From Melieria omissa (taxonomy: Eukaryota > Arthropoda > Insecta > Diptera > Ulidiidae), in assembly GCA_963971225.1 (NCBI GenBank), contig OZ020267.1, positions 28,776,298 to 28,840,297 of the forward strand: a DNA stretch of 64,000 nt. Direction: 5' to 3'. Positions 1-10,835 of this stretch are shown here, in pieces. The notes beneath the pieces were generated by a model, which searched no databases, had not been told where the DNA came from, and worked only from the letters and a program-made list of their open reading frames with translations. Position 1 is the stretch's first letter. The number at the start of each line of letters is the position of its first letter. The translations under genes were made by a program, and so were the position numbers.

Positions 1-177
1 TGTATCATTTCTGAAACGCTGTAGTGGCTTAACAGTTAAAGTGATTGAAATGAAATTAATATGCAGTATAGATCTTTGAATGCCCTTTTACCAGAAGTCA
101 CTTATATAAATTTAGCTCTCACGGGTTCTAGAATATTCAAGGATAAACATTTATTTGATGTCCTTGACGTCCTTTTT
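1..177. other. Single-copy AT-rich sequence
   Basis: I see no gene, RNA or repeat here. The short open frames are not protein-like. The sequence joins a fragment of a dispersed foldback family at about 178. Confidence 0.4.
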
Positions 178-368
178 CATTACATTTTTCCAAAAAGGAT
201 ATTGTGTCATCGACTTCATTTCATTAGCTTTCATTTGACGTAAAAATTATTCCTTTCTGACATCCCGGGAAAAATCCCTTGGCAGTTTTTCATCTACTGA
301 GATCCTCTATCGAATGAGATGGGTTTGACCTTGTCCCTCGGAATTTGTTTTGAATTTGTTGCACTGTG
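178..368 (-). mobile_element. Fragment of CACAGTG-ended foldback element
   Basis: This stretch matches the reverse complement of the element at 62,852-63,229. Shared blocks include the run around CTTTCATTTGACGTAAAAAT, the block containing TCTATCGAATGAGAT, and the terminal block ending GTTGCACTGTG at 368. Compared with the complete copy, about 120 bp are missing between the TTTCTGACA and TCCCGG blocks, and the second terminal arm is absent. It is therefore a one-ended, internally deleted copy. It has no coding capacity. Confidence 0.65.
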
Positions 369-696
369 TAATTAGATGTCGGCATATGGCCACCGGAACC
401 AACCAGTAAGCTAACCCATCAACTGAGATTGTGTTCAATACAGAATCGTTCAATACGAACCTTAACACTGATGATTTCAGGGAGTTGATTCTACTAAACA
501 AACCATCCATAGGAATTGTCGTGGGAGTCACAATTGGATAGATTGGTTTTGCTGAACAATGAATTCGGCAGAAGCTTTGGAAATGCAGACTGCAAGAAAA
601 TCATTGAGTATCTTTTAAGCAGCACTTCCTAGCTATGAGATGTGTGTAGGTTGGTTACATTGCCTAAGTGATGTCCTAAAGGCGGTCACTTAATCT
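369..696. other. Single-copy spacer
   Basis: Nothing recognisable. It contains an AAGTGATGTCCTAAAGG block resembling one near 55,530, which hints at a further low-copy dispersed repeat. Confidence 0.3.
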
Positions 697-878
697 ACCC
701 ATCCCAGTGGTGGATTCAGGGAATTTTGGGGGTGGAAACCCCCCTCCCTTTCGAAATATTGGGATGGAGTTTAAAACTACATACAAATTAAAAGGCATTG
801 TTGGCATTTTATGAATACAAAGAATTACTTTATGAAACCCCTTCGAAATAATTTTTTGAATCCGCCCCTGACCCATTC
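697..878. mobile_element. hAT-like MITE (166 bp) with 8-bp target duplication
   Basis: The element proper is 705-870. It begins CAGTGGTGGATTCA and ends in the inverted counterpart of CAGGGGCGGATTCA (TGAATCCGCCCCTG at 857-870). The flanking octamers are ACCCATCC (697-704) and ACCCATTC (871-878), 7 of 8 identical. CAG...CTG termini with an 8-bp duplication are typical of hAT transposons. The interior is too short to code and would rely on transposase supplied in trans. Confidence 0.75.
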
Positions 879-2918
879 TAACCCTGAAGAAACTTCTCGA
901 ACTATTGATTCATATAAGTAAAGTTGATTCATAAATATAAAGTTGCACAAAATATTAAATGGTTTATAACTAATCGCACACTGGTTGGCAACGATTTGCA
1001 TGCAACCAAATGAAGTCGAGATATCACAGTGAGCACCGCAATTGCTTCAAAAACCAGTCGCATATTTTGTGATTGTGCCAAAATACTTTCATTATGGCAT
1101 TGCACACAACGTTGTAAAATGGCAAAGTTTTCATACAAAGCATTTCATTTTCTAACTTTTTCATCAAAATTCCGCACCAAAATGAAATTCCATGCCGCAA
1201 AAAAAGAAAATTGAGTATGAAAAAGCTGAAGAAGCAGCGGCAAATGGAAATTGCAAAGTGCAGCGGAAAGTGCAGGCACGTGTGGCTACGTGTACACACA
1301 CACACAGCCACATCAATCACTCACACAATCAAAGTGCGCTGACGCGTGCATCATGTTGCTTTATTTGATATTTTTTTCATACTAGTCAAAGATGAAAATG
1401 GAAAACTAGGAGCAAGTAAAAAAAAGCAACAGAGATAAGTGAGATAGGGGTATTCACCAGCGGTGCAACAAAGCAAATTTAGGTGAAATAACTCGAAAAT
1501 ATTATAAATTCGGGGTAGATTTGCCAATTGGCAATTTTGATTTTCTTTAAAATTTTCACATTTTTTTCAAAATATTGCTTGGGCTCTGTCAACAGTGAAA
1601 AAATAAACAGAAAATAATCAAAGTTAAAAATAACAACTTTTCAACTTTTTACAAGCCACTTTGCTCTTCCATACATTTCATGCAACTACCACATTGTGAA
1701 TACCACCAACGAAAATTGCTTTCATTTTTCCCAACACGCACCAACCAAACTTGATGCATTGCAATGTATTTTGACAGGTTTACTGAAAAAAAATGCAACT
1801 GCACTGAATTTAATTAAAGTCAGACGTGCATGTCGACAAGATTTCGATACATTGGCGTTCAATTTTAGTTAATAAATGAAATGAAAAAAAAACTTGTCAA
1901 TGTTTTTTTTTGTTGTTGATATGTATTGACAGTCATTTCATTATAGAAACTGCTGCTGCATTTTTTCCCCCGATTTCGAAGGCTTCGAAGTTAGAAAAAC
2001 TTTAACACTTTGTAACTGTTGCATGCCACAGCAGAGATTGCGACTGCAAGTTGGCGATAACCTGCCGTCTACACCTTTGGCTCTCTGCACCAAATGGTGC
2101 TGTTGTACATATGTGTAAATGTATGTGTGTGTGTGTGTGTGAAAGTGTGTTGGTGATAAGCTGCAGTTTGTGCATTGCGCTTTTTTTTTTGGTACAAAAC
2201 TTTACTCGCATGTCTGGTGAAAATAAAATTTCAGCCAACTTTTCCAACATGGCAAATTTTCGCATTGTTATCGTTGTTGTTGTTGTGTGTGTGTGTGTTT
2301 TTTCTTTGTTACCGCATTGCCAACTATCAACTGTTAGCCTGCATTTTAGCTTCCAAGTTTTAGCTGCCGAGTTGTGCCCAACCACAAACATCACATATCA
2401 AATTTCTTGCAATTGCAAAACTACAAAAAAAGAAGAAAATAGAGAACAAAATTTCAATCGTTTCCTTAGTTGGACGGAAGAGACTCAGTCGAACACTACA
2501 AAAAATAATAAAAAAATAATATAAAATAATAAAAAATAATAAAACATAATATAAAATAATAAAAAATTATAATACAAAAAAATAATAAAAAAGATAATAA
2601 ATAAATAATGTAAAAAAAATTTTAAAAATTAAAATGTTAAAATTGTAATTCATATTTAAAAAACAGGTTTTAGGTTTTTTTTTTACGTGCCACTTGCTCG
2701 CTGTAAATATTTAACAGTTTCACTGACCTTATTAGTTCAGGTAGTTAGAGGATCTAGGTTCGATTCTTAGTTCGGGTCCTTTAAAAATCCGTCTATTTGT
2801 GCATTCTTGGCAGTTTATGACAAAACCTCCAAGAATGTAAGGAAAACTGCTCTTGGACCTTCCGAATCGGTTTAAAACTGATACGGTCTCCCCCCCTCTC
2901 ACACCCTTTTAAATGTGT
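879..2918. other. Single-copy non-coding DNA with simple repeats
   Basis: No coding exon is recognisable. The block holds a (CA)n tract near 1,294-1,312, a (GT)n tract at 2,125-2,141 and a second at 2,286-2,299, and a run of AATAATAAAA-type low-complexity DNA at about 2,490-2,640. The longest open frame (2,051-2,524 +) is mostly a read-through of the GT tracts and is not protein-like. A tRNA B-box-like GGTTCGATTC occurs near 2,759 without a cloverleaf. Confidence 0.4.
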
Positions 2919-3565
2919 ATTAGTTATAACTAATGATCGACTGAAGGTGACATTTTGGCCGAAGCCGAAGCCAAAGCCGATTAATCGATTAAAAGATTTA
3001 ATTTGACTCATGCCGATGATTGGCCGAATTTTCGTCTTTAGGCCGAATGTGGCCGAAGCCGATTAATCGGCCGCGCTCACACATTTGAAAAAAAAATACT
3101 GTTGCATACACATTTCAAACGGGTGGAATTGTGGTATTGCATCACATTGGTGTGTGTCGTAAAGAGGTTAGCCGAACCTAACCTTAAAATTTAGTAAAAA
3201 ATCGATTATGGCAACCGACTTATCAAATATCGGCGTAAAGGTCCCGCCCCTTAACCGCATCCTTTGAAATTTTTGTTATTAGTTATAACTAGTGACCCAC
3301 CGAAGGTGACATTTTGACCGAAGCCACCGCCGATTAATCGGCAAAGAAGCAACATTATTCTTAAGCCTCCCAATTGACCGAATTTTCGTTTTTAGGCCGA
3401 ATATGGCCGAAGCCGAATAATCGGCCGCACTCTAGTTAAAACAAATGTGAAAAAAGTTGCATACAACCTGGTGAAATCTGGTATTATATCATTAGTGTGT
3501 ATCGTCGAAAGGTTAGCCGAACCTAACCTTAAAATTTAGTAAACATTTTTTTATGGCAACCGACT
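2919..3565. repeat. Diverged tandem duplication bearing GCCGATTAATCGGC palindromes
   Basis: Unit 1 is about 2,919-3,220 and unit 2 about 3,277-3,565. Both start TTAGTTATAACTA, continue through GAAGGTGACATTTTG, carry repeated GGCCGAAGCCGA and GATTAATCGG blocks, share GGTTAGCCGAACCTAACC, and end TTATGGCAACCGAC. Such GGCCGAA-rich palindromes are common in non-autonomous DNA elements of insects, but I see no clear terminal inverted repeat or target duplication, so the class is left open. Confidence 0.7.
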
Positions 3566-4889
3566 TTTTGTAATTGAAACCTCAGTAAAACTCATAAAAA
3601 CCGAAACATTTGAGCTCAATCTCGACCTGTCAGCTTATTGACATATGGATGCATGGATGGATGGATGGACGAACATACGGCCGAACGCATTTGATCGATT
3701 CTCTCATAAATGCGTAAATTTTGTCCTGCTGTGCACATTTTCCTATCAGTGATTATGTCCGGACAGCACTGCGTAGGGTACAGAGAAAAGTACAAAACAA
3801 CTTGCCACATATTTTCAATTTTCTACGCTTCAAATTTTTGTCCATTTTCCTCTGCAGTAGTTGTGTGATTTTTTCTGCTGCTGTTTGATTTCCACATAAA
3901 ATACTTAAGCGAAACATAAACTTTTATATGCTGCAGTGTTCAAGTAGCCGTTGCCATTGTTGTGCAAAAGTTTTCTTGCAACGCAAAAATAAACTCAGCC
4001 CACACACACACACACACACACACACCCACACCGAACTCGTACCACACTTCCAGACAGACGTTTGGTTTTTTTCTTTTATTTTCTTACATGATTTTTGGCC
4101 AAGAGCGGCTCTTGCAACTTTTTGTTATTGTTGTCGGTTTTTGTTTGCTAAGTTGTTTGCGTTTCTTTTCATGTGTGTGTGTGTATAGTTTTATTTTTAT
4201 TTAAGCTTGTTTGAGATTGTTCAAGTAGTGTTCTGTTGTGCCTTTTGTGTTTTTCTTTGTACCATAGTTTGGGGCCAAATGAAAAGGAATGCTTAGTTTC
4301 ATTCTTGTGTAGTTGAATTCGTCTGTCTGTGCTTCGTTCAACGAGGGGTAAAGAGCTTTCAAGCGTGTTTTGTCGGTGCGAAACTTGGCTAATATGCATT
4401 AGATGCCTGTATTTTATTGTCGGTACCAGCGACATTGGTATGTCGCGAGTGCCGTTGCTCATTTGTCAGTTGAATTGTTGCTAAACTCGGTGTTATGGCC
4501 ATTTTGCACTGAGTGCATTGTGAATCTGTTTTTCTTGCAACATTCAAAGTGTAAAAAATAGCATAGAATGTCTTAATAAATTCCTTCACTTACAGTTGTG
4601 TCTGAAAAGTTTTCTTACAGCCTCTTTACTTAAAGTAACTGCGGTCATTCAAATGTTAAAATGTTGAAAGCAAAATGATAAAAGTTTACTCTAAGACAGA
4701 ACCAACTATGCGCTGGTTTCATACCTAATAAACTGCTCGCAGAACGTTCCCTGGCAGCAGTTTAGGAGATAGGAGGGTTTTTAGTGGGTGAAAGTCTCAC
4801 ACACCGGCTTTCAATGCTTTCCCTTCTCCAACAAAAAAAAAACCGATAAAGCTGCACAAACATTTAGCTTCTTTTGATTTGAATTTTTA
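3566..4889. other. Single-copy non-coding DNA with simple repeats
   Basis: No gene seen. Contains a short (ATGG)n tract at about 3,645-3,668 and a (CA)n tract at about 4,001-4,024. The two overlapping open frames at 3,928-4,204 simply read through the CA tract. Confidence 0.4.
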
Positions 4890-6066
4890 AATGGTTCAAA
4901 GATCTCCCAAGGATTATCCCAGACAGTTTTCTACAAAGTGTCGCACATTCATTTAGTTTTTTCTGAATTTTTATACAAACTGAATTATGCAAAGATCTCC
5001 CAAGGATTATCACAGACAGTTTTGTACAAAATGTCACACTTTCATTTAATTTTGTTGATTTGATTTTTTATACAAACGAAAATATGCAAAGATCTCCCAA
5101 GGATTATCCAAGACAGTATTCTATAAAGTGTCACTTAACCATTTAGTTTATTTTATTTGAATTTCTATTGAAATAAAACTGTGCAAAGATCTCGCAAGGA
5201 TTCATTTAGTTTTACTGATTGAAATTTTAATACAAATTTTAATTTAATTGAAAGATCTCCCAAGGATTATCCCAGACAGTTTTCTACAAATGCTCACACA
5301 ATCACTTAGTTTATTTTTATTTGAAATTAGTTTCTTTTTATTTGAATTTTATCTTCCAAGAATTATCCCAGACAGTTTTCTACAAAAGGTCACACTCTCA
5401 TTTATCTCAATTTTTATACAAACAAAATTGTTCAAAGATCTCTCAAAGATTCCATACAATTTTCTATGAAGTGTCGCACATTCATTTAGTTTTTTTCTGA
5501 CTTGAATTTTTTGTACAAACAAAATTGTGCAAAGATCTTCCAAGGATTATCCCAGACAATTTTCTACAAATATTCATTTAGTTTCTTTTTATTTGAATTT
5601 TTACACAAACGGAATTGTGCAAGATCTCCCAAAGATTATCCCGGACCGTTTTCTACAAAATGCCACACATTCATTTAGTTTATTTTTATTTGAAATTAGT
5701 TTCTTTCTTTTATTTGATCTCCCAAGAATTATCTCTGACACTTTTCTACAAAGTGTCACACATTTATTTAGATTTTTTTATTTGAATTTTGATACAAACG
5801 GAATTTTACAAAGATCTCCCAAGGATTATCCCAAAAAGTTTTCTACAAAGTGTCACTTATTCATTTAGTTTTTATTCTTATACAAACAGAATTGTACAAA
5901 GATCTCCCAAGGGATTATGGTAGACAATTTTCTACGAACGGAATTGTGCAAAGATCTCCCAAGGATTATTCCAGACAGTTTTCTTAAAGGTGTCGCACAT
6001 TCATTTAGTTTTTTATTTGAACTTTTATGCAAACGGAATTGTGCAAAGACTCCCAAGGATTATTGT
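4890..6066. repeat. Satellite-like tandem array, ~95-bp monomer, about 14 units
   Basis: Each unit carries GATCTCCCAAGGATTATC, then a block close to AGACAGTTTTCTACAAA, then GTGTCACACATTCATTTAG, a T-rich stretch and TACAAACGGAATTGTGCAAA. The GATCTCCC anchor recurs near 4,901, 4,994, 5,091, 5,188, 5,254, 5,351, 5,437, 5,534, 5,623, 5,717, 5,813, 5,901, 5,953 and 6,047. The usual spacing is 86-97 bp, with two shorter intervals (about 66 and 52) that indicate internal deletions. Open frames through it on both strands are by-products of the repeat. Confidence 0.9.
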
Positions 6067-6388
6067 TGTACACGTTGCCGAATCGTCTTATTCAATCTCT
6101 GCGAAGTAACATATGAGAATATGTGTGTGTATGTGTATGTGTGTGTGTGTGTGAGAATCGACATTTTTGCATGTTTCGCTAAGTAATCGTTCTATTGTGT
6201 TGTATACAATTAGCATACAAAACGATTTTAGAGCTGACAAAAACTTCTTCTGGCTTCTGAAAACTCAACGAATGAATTCGTAGGGAAACTTTGATGTGGA
6301 TAAGAGGAAATGTCGATAAGGATCAAAATGAGCTGACAAATCCATAAAAGTCTTGTTCTGACGCCTGTTTAGTTGGACCAATTCAAAG
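6067..6388. other. Spacer with (GT)n tract
   Basis: A (GT)n/(TATG)n tract occupies about 6,121-6,154. The rest is unremarkable AT-rich sequence. Confidence 0.4.
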
Positions 6389-6554
6389 GTTGATGGCAGT
6401 GTTGCATGATTTCCTTTTTGGTGCTTTCGTACACAACTTTTCAGCCCAACACCATTTGCAACCATATTGGCCATGTCACAATTTTAGAAAGCAACAGATA
6501 TTTTTAGGAGTTTGAGCACCTGAAACCTTCCTTGCGTGAGTCACTGGTTGGAAG
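6389..6554. mobile_element. hAT-like MITE, ~150-bp family, diverged copy
   Basis: The element is 6,397-6,546, starting CAGTGTTGCATGA and ending GAGTCACTG. Its interior shares CATTTGCAACCATATT and the preceding CGTACACAACTTTT block with the better preserved copy at 23,322-23,472. Candidate 8-bp duplications are GTTGATGG (6,389-6,396) and GTTGGAAG (6,547-6,554), 6 of 8 identical. It is non-coding. Confidence 0.6.
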
Positions 6555-6980
6555 GTATGATGGATGGTTGAAGGATGGTTGGATGATCTCGTTGAACCTT
6601 GATTGTTGGAATCGGATAATCAATTGGAGACAGTCTAGGGAAGCCTTCAAGTTGCGAATGGGCAGAAAAGCCAAAACAGTTCTTTGTCTTGATTTGAGAG
6701 ATTCAGATATATGCGACAGGGAGAACCTGTGGACCGTGAAGACTGTGGACTTCAAAGATAACGAAAATGATATGAAAATTGTGTGCGAATGCCAGGTAGA
6801 TTGATGTGCAATCTGGGACAACCATTCGTTAATTGATATGAGTTATGGACTATTAGTCATCAAAATCTATTACAGATAACAATCTACTAAATATAAAATC
6901 TACTTACGATCTACATACGGCAGAACTTTGACTATGACAAGTTAAGAATTTCATGGGCCTCAAACGGAACCCACTATTTG
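6555..6980. other. Single-copy spacer
   Basis: A 90-codon open frame (6,532-6,804 +) crosses the MITE boundary and resembles no protein family I recognise. I treat it as non-coding. Confidence 0.3.
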
Positions 6981-7034
6981 TTAGGTTTTAGGTTAGGTTA
7001 GGTTATGTTAGGTTAGGCTAGGTTAGGTTAGGTA
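6981..7034 (+). repeat. Short TTAGG-like tract
   Basis: About ten imperfect TTAGG pentamers with single-base variants (TTATG, CTAGG). TTAGG is the ancestral insect telomere unit but is absent from dipteran telomeres. Similar short runs at about 13,999-14,035 and 31,902-31,920 suggest this is part of dispersed repeats. Confidence 0.7.
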
Positions 7035-7789
7035 AGATGCTAGTGTTTCATCAAGTCACTCGAATGTCTCAAAAGATAGTGAGCCCCCAAAGATAGTGTA
7101 GGCAGGTCCCGGTCATCACACTATGTCCTCCTCGACAAATCCCAGAACAGTGGTGGTTCTTACTCTGTAAGAGTCCGGCAGGTTGGTAGATTTGGATTCG
7201 ATTACCAGTTTCTATAGAGGTTTTTCATCTTCTGCGCTTAAAAAAACTGGTATTCTTAAAGTTCCACCACAGATTTAAATTGACCTTGAAATCATTAAGA
7301 GACCTTCACAAAATCACTTTTTCATTGGTTGTTGTTAGCTTCAACTTTGACATTTAGTTGCAATTAGAGTACAAAATCAGCGAGCAATTCGACATGCATG
7401 AACATTCTGTGAGATTTTGAAGGTAATGATTTTCGTATTAGTCCCACGCATTTCGAATGAAATAAAAAATGATTGTCCGCCTAAAGGTCACAGGACTTGC
7501 TTGAACTTGGTGCAAATCGGAGCAGAGCAGCAACCAAATCTGTATGCGAACACATAACTATGTATCTAACTGTACAAACTCACCTACAAACTCACTACTC
7601 ACCCACACATATAAGAACATATACAGCATACACAAACACACACACACACAAACAAACCTATACAAATATTCACATTGGCTACCTGCACATGTACGGTTTT
7701 CGGACCGTTTCATTTGTAATTCAATTTCCACAGCCAACAAACAAAATAATTTTTTACCTCGTCACATCACATTTGAATATTTGTCGCGT
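7035..7789. other. Single-copy spacer with (CA)n tract
   Basis: No gene seen. A (CA)n-rich stretch lies at about 7,625-7,652. The open frames at 7,497-7,837 read through it. Confidence 0.35.
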
Positions 7790-8420
7790 CTAACATTTGA
7801 GCGCTGGAGCGACCGGATCGCGTACGCTCTGAACTGAACTGGACTGGCTGCACTGGCGCGGCGCTGGGAATGCGATTAAAATTGTATAAATTTGATACTC
7901 GATGGATGAAGCACGCGCCTCATGATTACTGTCGAGCGAGCGTTGTTGTGTGTATGTGTGTGTGAGTTTGGCTGGCTGTCCTCCCCCAGCAAACAGCAAA
8001 CGCTTTCGAGTCCATTGGCCACGTTCGACAACAAGTGAAACTTGAGCACCGTTGCGTTTCGGCCGCGCCTGAGGTGGGGCGCTGTCACTGTTGCCAGCGC
8101 AGCACATTTATTTTGGCCGGTCTCCGCAGATTCGTCGGCCATAGAATATTAAGCATAAATTTTATTATTTAATATGCTAAAAGGCACAACGACGAGTGAT
8201 GTAATCGCTGTCGTTAGTGTTGTTGTTGTTGGTGTCGTTGTCGCACAGTGGCTGTCATCTGAGCACGTCGCGTTGTGGGTCGCACGAGCCGACCGGCATC
8301 AGCCGTGCGTTCTTGTGAATTTTTGTTTGTCAATAACATAATGTGTGACTGTATGTGTGTGTGTGTGTGTATGTACGTTACACATTAGGCCAGCACTCCC
8401 ATCGCCTGTCGTTGACATTA
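7790..8420. other. GC-richer single-copy block, possible regulatory DNA
   Basis: Base composition rises clearly relative to its surroundings (for example GGACTGGCTGCACTGGCGCG near 7,841). Repeats are limited to a GTTG-rich run at about 8,211-8,240 and a (GT)n tract at 8,351-8,372. A TATAAATT string at about 7,886 has no supporting initiator or open frame. Unique GC-richer DNA between repeat islands is a reasonable place for an enhancer or untranslated exon, but that is inference. Confidence 0.25.
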
Positions 8421-8804
8421 AAAAGTGAATTATTGTGAACTACATGTGGCGTGTTTTGCATACTTTGGTGCCGAGCAAAGCAGACTAAGCAGTCACAGGA
8501 CAAGTTGGGAGCAGACAACAATAAAAGCAAAAAAATCCAAAAAATCCATTAACATGTTTTTCATGAATTTTTCTTGCTTTTTATATGATTTAACGATTTC
8601 GTGGGATTTTTCTTGTGCCAACTGGCATCGCATATTCAATCATATTTCATTGGGGCTTTGCCATCGAGTGCCGAAATGGTTCTGTGATTTTGCGATGTGG
8701 GTTTAAATAATATTTTTATATTTTTTCAAATTTTTGTGTTCATTGTATCAGAGAATAACTTAAAAAAAATTAAAAGTGATATTTAATTTTGAATAAAATA
8801 TCTG
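8421..8804. other. AT-rich spacer
   Basis: Nothing recognisable. The open frame at 8,425-8,706 (+) is not protein-like. Confidence 0.35.
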
Positions 8805-9191
8805 AAAAAACACATACAGTTAAAAACTATGTTAAAAAATCATGGAAGCGTTTTGGTGACTGAACGGCAAACATAACTTAGAAAAATTTACATTTTATTT
8901 AAAAATTAAAAACAAATTTAAATTTTATTTAAAAATTAAATTAATTTCATTAAGTGTCACGTGGCTGACTAATACATTTTAGGAATAGTAAAACAATTTT
9001 GTAGCTTTCCAAACTTTCTGACTGAGTAAAAGACATAAATAAATTTTTATAAAATTGAGAATGTTATCACAAACATAACCCAAAGGATTTAAGTAGGTGA
9101 ACAAGAAATCTTGAGAAAACACTAATTGTTGAAAACTATGTACGTCAGAAAATTATTGAACAATTTTGATGACTGCACGGCAAACATAACC
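8805..9191. repeat. Diverged direct duplication, ~311-bp spacing
   Basis: Segments at about 8,805-8,880 and 9,115-9,191 share AACTATGT, then TGACTG(A/C)ACGGCAAACATAAC. The DNA between them is AT-rich and only weakly alignable by eye. Confidence 0.5.
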
Positions 9192-9339
9192 TTAAAAAAA
9201 AATAATAAAGAGTTACAAAAAAGTTCTTTTTAAATATCACACAAAAAAAAAGGTACACAAAACACATAGAAAAACTATATATAAGTTATAAAACAATAAT
9301 CTATTAATATATAGAAAACATAACAAAATAAACAAAAAA

Positions 9340-9692
9340 AAATAAGTAAAATAAAATAAAATAAAATAAAATAAAATAAAATAAAATAAAATGAAGTAAA
9401 ATGAAATAAAATGAAGTGAAATAAAATAAAATAACATAAAATAAATTAAAATTAAATTAAATAAAATAAAATAAATTAAAAATAAAATAAAAAAATTAAA
9501 ATTAAAGAAACAAAAATTTTTTTTAAGTACGAAATTGAGAATCCGATCACTTCCGAGATTCATCGACTCCATTTCCACTGACTTTTCTGGCAAAATAAAT
9601 AAAATAAAATAAAATAAAATAAAATAAAATAAAATAAAATAAAATAAAATAAAATAAATTAAAATAAAATAAATTAAAAATAAAATAAAATA
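9340..9692. repeat. AAAAT pentamer array with 100-bp single-copy-like module (copy 1)
   Basis: AAAAT/TAAAA pentamers run at about 9,345-9,480 and 9,597-9,692. Between them (about 9,497-9,596) lies a module containing TTAAGTACGAAATTGAGAA, CCGATCACTTCCGAGATTC and TCCACTGACTTTTCTGG. The same module recurs at about 10,511-10,615 and 10,727-10,830, so the region is a tandem triplication of [pentamer array + module], split by a mariner insertion. Confidence 0.85.
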
Positions 9693-10420
9693 TCAGGTGT
9701 ACGACTTTGCTTCCGCCGTTTTTTTCCAAAATTAAAAGCTTTATTGCGAAAAAGTGCTTACAGATGTATTATTCAAAGTATTGTCCGTCGCTAGCGACAA
9801 CTTTCTCCCATCTTTCCGGCAATTTTCGGATCCCGGCTCGAAAAAAGGAGTCCTCTTTTGACGCTATCCATGAAGCAATCCATTTTTCCAATTCTTCGAA
9901 GGATTGAAAATGTTGATCTGCCAGGCCGTGTGCCATCGAACGGAATAGGTGGAAGTCAGAAGGGGCGACATCTGGGGAATACGGCGGGTGGGGCAAGACT
10001 TCCCATTTCAGCGTTTCCAGGTACTTTTTCACCACTTTTGCGACGTGAGGCCGAGCATTGTCGTGTTGGAGGATGACTTTGTCATTCGAAATCACCATTT
10101 TTAAAACGTTGAAACCACTCCCGACACGTTCTTTCACTCAGAGCAGCATCACCGTAAGTTTCTGAGAGCATTCGATGCGCTTCAGCTGCATTTTTTTTCG
10201 AATTGTAACAGAAAAGTAAAACTTCCCGCAAATGGCGAGAATTGGGCACATAAACGGACATTTTCGAAAACAAGAACAACTGTCACTGAAACGGCGATGA
10301 CAATTCGTTAGGCACTGTCCACACTCACTTTAAAAGCATTACCATCTATGTATTTCAACCAGCCTCAGCCGGTACAGCCACCTATCGGAAAACGGCGGAA
10401 GCAAAGTTGTACACCTGATA
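9691..10420 (-). mobile_element. Mariner (mauritiana-type), internally deleted copy of 726 bp
   Basis: The element is 9,693-10,418, flanked by the TA target dinucleotide (9,691-9,692 and 10,419-10,420). The inverted ends start TCAGGTGTACGACTTTGC and TCAGGTGTACAACTTTGC. TCAGGTGTAC is the end shared with Mos1. The coding strand is minus. Much of the middle of the transposase gene is gone, so it is a non-autonomous derivative. It landed in the AAAAT array. Its ends and untranslated regions are nearly identical to those of the copy at 35,612-36,521, so the family is recent. Confidence 0.92.
9769..10261 (-). pseudogene. Mariner transposase pseudogene (N- and C-terminal parts joined)
   Basis: Mariner transposases cut and paste DNA at TA sites using a DD34D catalytic triad. 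The reading frame starts at ATG 10,261-10,259 and gives the N-terminal DNA-binding region (starting MSVYVPNSRHLREV, through ERTCREWFQRFKNGDF), then hits a stop. In another minus frame (down to 9,769) the C-terminal part is intact: the second aspartate in HDNARPHVAK, the third in YSPDVAPSDFHLF, and the terminal block PERWEKVVASDGQYF. A deletion near 10,086 removed roughly residues 60-240, including the first catalytic aspartate, and shifted the frame. The protein cannot be active. The sequence signature fits the mauritiana subfamily. Confidence 0.9.
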
Positions 10421-10835
10421 AAATAAAATAAAATAAAATAAAATAAAATAAAATAAAATAAAATAAAATAAAATAAAATAAAATAAAATAAATTAAAAAT
10501 AAAATAAAAGAATTAAAATTAAAGAAACAACAATCTTTTTTTAAGTACGAAATTGAGAATCCGATCACTTCCGAGATTCATCGACTCCATTTCCACTGAC
10601 TTTTCTGGCAAAATAAGTAAAATAAAATAAAATAAAATAAAATAAAATAAAATAAAATAAAATAAAATAAAATAAATTAAAATAAAATAAATTAAAAATA
10701 AAATAAAATAAAATGAAATAAATTAAAAAAATAAAAATTAAAGAAAAAACATTTTTTTTTTTAAGTACGAAATTGAGAACCCGATCACTTCTGAGATTCA
10801 TCGACTCCATTTCCACTGACTTTTCTGGTAATGCA
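10421..10835. repeat. AAAAT pentamer array with modules 2 and 3
   Basis: Pentamers at 10,421-10,510 and 10,616-10,720 alternate with two further copies of the 100-bp module (about 10,511-10,615 and 10,727-10,830). The third copy ends in TTTTCTGGTAATGC instead of running back into pentamers, which marks the end of the composite array. Confidence 0.85.

Noticed and set aside
2735..2790. tRNA-like sequence with GGTTCGATTC
   Set aside because: Only a B-box-like match. No A-box spacing or cloverleaf, and no similarity to the other tRNA-like repeats.
6981..7034. Telomeric repeat or chromosome end
   Set aside because: Only ~10 imperfect units embedded in unique DNA, with similar short runs elsewhere in the window.
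7880..7930. Core promoter (TATAAATT)
   Set aside because: No initiator or downstream element at the right distance and no open frame after it. TATA-like strings are frequent in AT-rich DNA.
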